Source of the DNA: Marinagarivorans sp. UBA5868 | GTDB lineage: Bacteria; Pseudomonadota; Gammaproteobacteria; Pseudomonadales; Cellvibrionaceae | NCBI GenBank assembly: GCA_002432095.1 | Contig: DJFQ01000146.1 | Coordinates: 25,003-33,330 of the forward strand | DNA length: 8,328 bases | Direction: 5' to 3' | Part shown: positions 5,558 through 8,328 of the stretch, in pieces | Position numbering within the stretch: position 1 is the stretch's first letter | How the letters are laid out: each line of letters starts with the position of its first letter | Program-made: the position numbers and the translations under genes | Notes under the pieces: model-generated | What the model saw: only the letters and a program-made list of their open reading frames with translations | Databases searched by the model: none | Told to the model about the DNA's origin: nothing

Positions 5558-7353
5558 AATGACGACTCCCACGATTTACTCAAAATGCGAGCGCTATTAA
5601 TTATTCCGACCATACTGTACGTCTGAGGGAAATTTCCCCAGAGCTCCCCGGTTTTTGGGTTAATGTCTTCCGACAATAGGCCGGATTGATTTCTGCAACT
5701 CAGTAAATCTTCAAATAATTCACGCGCCTCATCTGTGCGCCCGGCCGCAGCAAGCGCATCTATATACCAAAAAGAGCAAATAGTGAACGCGTTCTCAGGC
5801 GCACCGAAATCATCCTCGACCACGTAACGAAACAAGTAACGGCCTTCGGGCTTGAGCGCCTTTTCAACAGCCGAGAGAGTGCCTAAAAACCGCGGATCGG
5901 TTCCCTCGATGTATCCCAACTCACACGCCAACAATAAACTGGCATCCATGGTATCGCCGCCCCATGTGGCCGTATAACTATTAAGCTGGGCATTAAAACC
6001 ATTTTTTTCGATTGCCATGCGAATACGTTCCGCTGCCGCCGCCCAATGGGACTCTCGATCAGACAGACCGAGACGCTGGGCAATTTTCGCAAGTCGATCC
6101 GCCGCAGCCCAACACATCATGCTGGAGAAGGTATGAACATGTTGGCTACCGCGGAGCTCCCACAGGCCGGCATCCGGTTGATCAAAAAACGCGAGCGCTT
6201 TTTCTCCAACTTTTTCCAATAGCTGAAACAACCCATGATCACCCCGACGACGGATGCGCTCATCAAAAAACATCTGAGTTACCGACAGGATTACAGCACC
6301 ATAGACATCATGCTGGACTTGTTCCGCTGCTTGGTTGCCAATACGCACCGGACCCATTCCTCGATAGCCAGACAAATGAGTGGCGATTTTTTCCGGCATG
6401 GCTCTGGAACCATTAATACAAAACACGGGCTGTAACGGTAGATCATCCATGGAGGCAACGATATTGACTAAATACTGCAGATATTGCTCCATGGTTTGAG
6501 TCGCACCCAACCGATTAAGCGCATGGACGGTAAAGAAACTATCCCTCAACCAGCAAAACCGATAATCCCAGTTCCGCTGAGTATGCTCCGCCTCGGGAAT
6601 TGAGGTGGTCATCGCCGCTATAATCGCTCCAGTATCTTCAAACGCACTTAATTTTAATGTGATCGCTGCGCGAATGACGGCCTCCTGCCACTCAAAGGGG
6701 ATTGCCAGATAGCGCGACCAATCAAACCAATAATTTTCCGTCTCCTGCAAAAACCTCTCGCCAAGATGAGGCAACGACTCCTGTACAGACTCGTCACTGC
6801 TAAATAACAAATAGTGAATGCCGTCCAGCACATAAGATTGCTCGTCCATAATCGCAGTCACGGATAATGTGGTACTCAGACGAAGAGATTGCTTGCTGTC
6901 CGCAACAAAACGAATGTGGTTACTGCCCTGAATTTTTTCATACGGAATTTCGCCGTACTCCGCGCCAGGGCGTACACGAACTTTTATTTTTGGGGAAAGA
7001 ATGGGAGTTAATTTACGAATAATCGTCATTGGACGATAAGTGCGTCCGTATTGTTTAAAGCGCGGCACAAAATCAGTGATGACGACGCCGTTTCCATGCG
7101 TGTCATACAGCGTAGTCTTCAATACTGCGGTATTTTTTTCGTAGCACTGCTCGCTATGACTGAAGTCCTCTAAGTCAATTGAAAAGGTTCCCGTTAAAGC
7201 ATCATCGCCGCCATTTTTTAATAGTGAGCAGAAGACGGGATCCCCATCGAATCTCGGCATGCAACACCAGACGATTTCTGCCTGTCTGTTTACGAGAGCA
7301 CCAATGGTGCAATTTCCTATTAATGCCAGCTCCAGATTTTGTCTATGCAACAC
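5554..7353 (-). CDS. GH15-family glycoside hydrolase (glucoamylase/trehalase-like)
   Basis: The 599-residue protein should hydrolyse alpha-glucosidic bonds with inversion. An N-terminal beta-sandwich domain (about 1-210, of the type found in GH15 trehalases) precedes an (alpha/alpha)6 barrel (about 220-595). Marks are RNWDYRFCWLRDSFFTV (260-276), GLWELRG (396-402) with the likely general acid E399, SGLLSEDINP (557-566) with the likely general base E562, and NFPQTYSMVGIINSA (574-588). There is no signal peptide, so it is probably cytoplasmic. The GTG start at 7353 is supported by GGAGGT (7364-7359) 7 nt upstream. It sits between otsB (43 bp away) and otsA (ATGA overlap), so its substrate is plausibly trehalose or a cytoplasmic alpha-glucan. 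GH15 members include glucoamylases, glucodextranases and mycobacterial trehalases, and the sequence alone does not separate them. Confidence 0.92.
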   Translation of the reverse strand: MLHRQNLELALIGNCTIGALVNRQAEIVWCCMPRFDGDPVFCSLLKNGGDDALTGTFSIDLEDFSHSEQCYEKNTAVLKTTLYDTHGNGVVITDFVPRFKQYGRTYRPMTIIRKLTPILSPKIKVRVRPGAEYGEIPYEKIQGSNHIRFVADSKQSLRLSTTLSVTAIMDEQSYVLDGIHYLLFSSDESVQESLPHLGERFLQETENYWFDWSRYLAIPFEWQEAVIRAAITLKLSAFEDTGAIIAAMTTSIPEAEHTQRNWDYRFCWLRDSFFTVHALNRLGATQTMEQYLQYLVNIVASMDDLPLQPVFCINGSRAMPEKIATHLSGYRGMGPVRIGNQAAEQVQHDVYGAVILSVTQMFFDERIRRRGDHGLFQLLEKVGEKALAFFDQPDAGLWELRGSQHVHTFSSMMCWAAADRLAKIAQRLGLSDRESHWAAAAERIRMAIEKNGFNAQLNSYTATWGGDTMDASLLLACELGYIEGTDPRFLGTLSAVEKALKPEGRYLFRYVVEDDFGAPENAFTICSFWYIDALAAAGRTDEARELFEDLLSCRNQSGLLSEDINPKTGELWGNFPQTYSMVGIINSARILSKSWESSL

Positions 7354-7358
7354 GCGCT

Positions 7359-7364
7359 TACCTC
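7359..7364 (-). promoter_or_regulatory. Shine-Dalgarno deciding the GTG start of the GH15 gene
   Basis: GGAGGT on the minus strand is followed by TAAGCGC (7 nt) and then GTG at 7353-7351. This is the best ribosome-binding site in the window and makes GTG, followed by TTG, the likely start. The 43-bp otsB-GH15 gap contains nothing else recognisable and no terminator. Confidence 0.65.
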
Positions 7365-7396
7365 CACTTCAGTCTGCCCATCAGGAATACTTAAAG

Positions 7397-8134
7397 CTAG
7401 CCTCTGGGTTGATTGCCCAGCTCAGCAAGAAAATCCTTAAGATATTGACCAACATCAGCAACCGTATTGAGCCGATGCTGAGCGGCCGTCATCCCTCCTC
7501 CGACCTTTACAGACCAACCGTGATTTGCGTTTACCCATTGAAACGCATCTTCGTCCGTAGTGTCATCGCCAATATAAATAGGGCGCCTACCCGTAAATGG
7601 CGGCAACTGCATAAACCGGGCTACTGCCTTACCTTTGTCCATGCCACGAGGCTGCACTTCGCGCACACAATTCCCGTAAATGACGCGAATATCTGGCAGA
7701 GATTCAATTTGCTCCGCAAGAAATTGGTCGACTTTTGTCTTTAACTGCGGATGCTGGCGAAAATGCAGAGCAAAAGAATGGGATTTATTTTCAAACAGTA
7801 AATCGTGGGATGCCGCAAACGCAGCCATCAACACAACTGCATTAGAAAAATCAGAAGAGCTTAATTCCACACTCTGGGTTGTTCCGTTAAACCGCCATTC
7901 CGCCCCGTGCCCCCCCGCGATTGGAATCAATGGCAGGTCAAGCAACGCATCCACAGAATCAATTGACCGCCCAGAGACAAGCGCAACCGCTCCATTAAGA
8001 GCAGTGAACAATTCAGACAAAAGGGTTGGCAAATGCGAAGGGACAACAACAGCTTCCGGTCGATCAGCAAAATCAACCAAAGTGCCGTCAAAATCGAGAA
8101 ATAAAGCGTTTGACGTGCATAAGCTTGCGAACAT
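7397..8134 (-). CDS. otsB: Trehalose-6-phosphate phosphatase, OtsB
   Basis: The 245-residue HAD-superfamily phosphatase removes phosphate from trehalose-6-phosphate to release trehalose in the cytoplasm. HAD motif I is FLDFDGTLVD (12-21) with nucleophile D14 and acid/base D16. Motif II is VSGR (53-56, S54). The motif III lysine is K167 in MDKGKA (165-170), and motif IV is IGDDTTDEDAF (188-198) with the Mg-binding D190/D191. The cap region (about 75-165) contains GGHGAEWRF (74-82) and the C2-cap signatures of OtsB. Length is slightly below E. coli OtsB (266). It is the first gene of the otsB-GH15-otsA unit, with its promoter presumably in 8135-8328. The SD before ATG 8134 is poor (GAAG, 9 nt away), so translation may be inefficient or the start may differ slightly, but no in-frame alternative fits better. 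Confidence 0.95.
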   Translation of the reverse strand: MFASLCTSNALFLDFDGTLVDFADRPEAVVVPSHLPTLLSELFTALNGAVALVSGRSIDSVDALLDLPLIPIAGGHGAEWRFNGTTQSVELSSSDFSNAVVLMAAFAASHDLLFENKSHSFALHFRQHPQLKTKVDQFLAEQIESLPDIRVIYGNCVREVQPRGMDKGKAVARFMQLPPFTGRRPIYIGDDTTDEDAFQWVNANHGWSVKVGGGMTAAQHRLNTVADVGQYLKDFLAELGNQPRG

Positions 8135-8238
8135 GAATCATCTTCAATCAATTCGTCGGCTTTGAATGGTAACAGGCTGAAGCAATGAAAACAAAATTAA
8201 GGGGGCGAACAAACGACGCACCTAAAAGTTGATCGCAC

Positions 8239-8265
8239 GTTGTAAACATTGAGGGCTTATGTCAA
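8239..8265 (-). promoter_or_regulatory. Candidate sigma-70-like promoter of the trehalose operon
   Basis: On the minus strand a perfect -35 box TTGACA (8265-8260) is followed after only 15 nt by TACAAC (8244-8239), a 4/6 match to -10. Spacing is short and no better -10 occurs at 16-18 nt. An alternative is the extended -10-like TGTTACCAT closer to otsB, with only a 3/6 -35. Trehalose operons are often under stress sigma-factor control, which I cannot confirm here. The rest of 8135-8328 shows no gene on either strand. Confidence 0.25.
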
Positions 8266-8276
8266 AAGAATTTTGA
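8262..8276. promoter_or_regulatory. Palindrome overlapping the candidate -35 box upstream of otsB
   Basis: TCAAAA-GAA-TTTTGA is a perfect 6-bp inverted repeat with a 3-bp centre. It overlaps four bases of the TTGACA box (8260-8265), a position typical of a repressor or activator site. The regulator is unknown, and an AT-rich palindrome of this size can arise by chance. Confidence 0.25.
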
Positions 8277-8307
8277 GACTAGGCAGAGATTGCGCATGAC
8301 TTTTTGA

Positions 8308-8328
8308 TTCCTTAACGCCGTAAAGGAA
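8308..8328. repeat. 21-bp imperfect palindrome at the window edge
   Basis: TTCCTTAACG (8308-8317), a central C, and CGTAAAGGAA (8319-8328) form two 10-bp arms with one mismatch. It ends exactly at the edge, so the full arms may be longer. No T-run follows on the minus strand, and the plus-strand continuation is not visible. It may be an operator for the otsB operon, a terminator of the gene beyond the window, or part of a dispersed repeat. Confidence 0.4.

Noticed and set aside
5558..5572. GTG start five codons upstream for otsA
   Set aside because: ATG 5557 matches the MSRLVVVSNR family start, has a better-placed SD and forms the ATGA overlap with the GH15 stop codon.
7259..8165. Two 161-codon plus-strand frames opposite the GH15 start and otsB
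   Set aside because: Both are antisense to well-supported genes, have no domain signal and cross gene boundaries.

Overview
The window looks like chromosomal DNA of moderate GC from a Gram-negative bacterium, most likely a gammaproteobacterium. The OxyR-type protein is close to the Pseudomonas type, OtsA and OtsB are of the enterobacterial/pseudomonad kind, and a flavin-dependent halogenase of this type is common in saprophytic Cellvibrionaceae-like, Xanthomonas-like and Caulobacter-like bacteria. I infer the lineage from protein resemblance recalled from memory, not from a search. I see no IS element, CRISPR array, tRNA or rRNA gene.

Left part (1-2582, all on the minus strand). An OxyR-type LysR regulator is followed 21 bp later by a tryptophan-halogenase-family flavoenzyme. 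After another short gap comes the start of a third gene whose visible N-terminus looks like a signal peptide or membrane anchor; it runs off the left edge. No terminator is visible between them, so this may be one transcription unit. The regulator keeps the peroxidatic cysteine (C199) and its pocket, but phenylalanine replaces the resolving cysteine at position 208.

Middle (2583-4177). A 232-bp divergent intergenic region separates oxyR from a plus-strand CPA2-type cation/proton antiporter. It holds four inverted repeats, a 12-nt copy of the 16S rRNA 3' tail, and a possible 10-codon leader peptide that ends in an ATGA overlap with oxyR. The antiporter converges on the trehalose operon across about 64 bp with no convincing terminator.

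Right part (4178-8328, minus strand). This is a trehalose operon in the order otsB (trehalose-6-phosphate phosphatase), a GH15 glucoamylase/trehalase-like hydrolase, and otsA (trehalose-6-phosphate synthase). OtsA makes trehalose-6-phosphate from UDP-glucose and glucose-6-phosphate, and OtsB dephosphorylates it. The GH15 enzyme could degrade trehalose or a related alpha-glucan. The GH15 and otsA genes overlap by ATGA. The 194 bp upstream of otsB carry promoter-like and palindromic sequences but no gene.

Most genes fit stress adaptation: oxidant sensing, ion/pH balance and a compatible solute. The least ordinary part is the oxyR-halogenase pair with the single-cysteine regulator and its structured leader.
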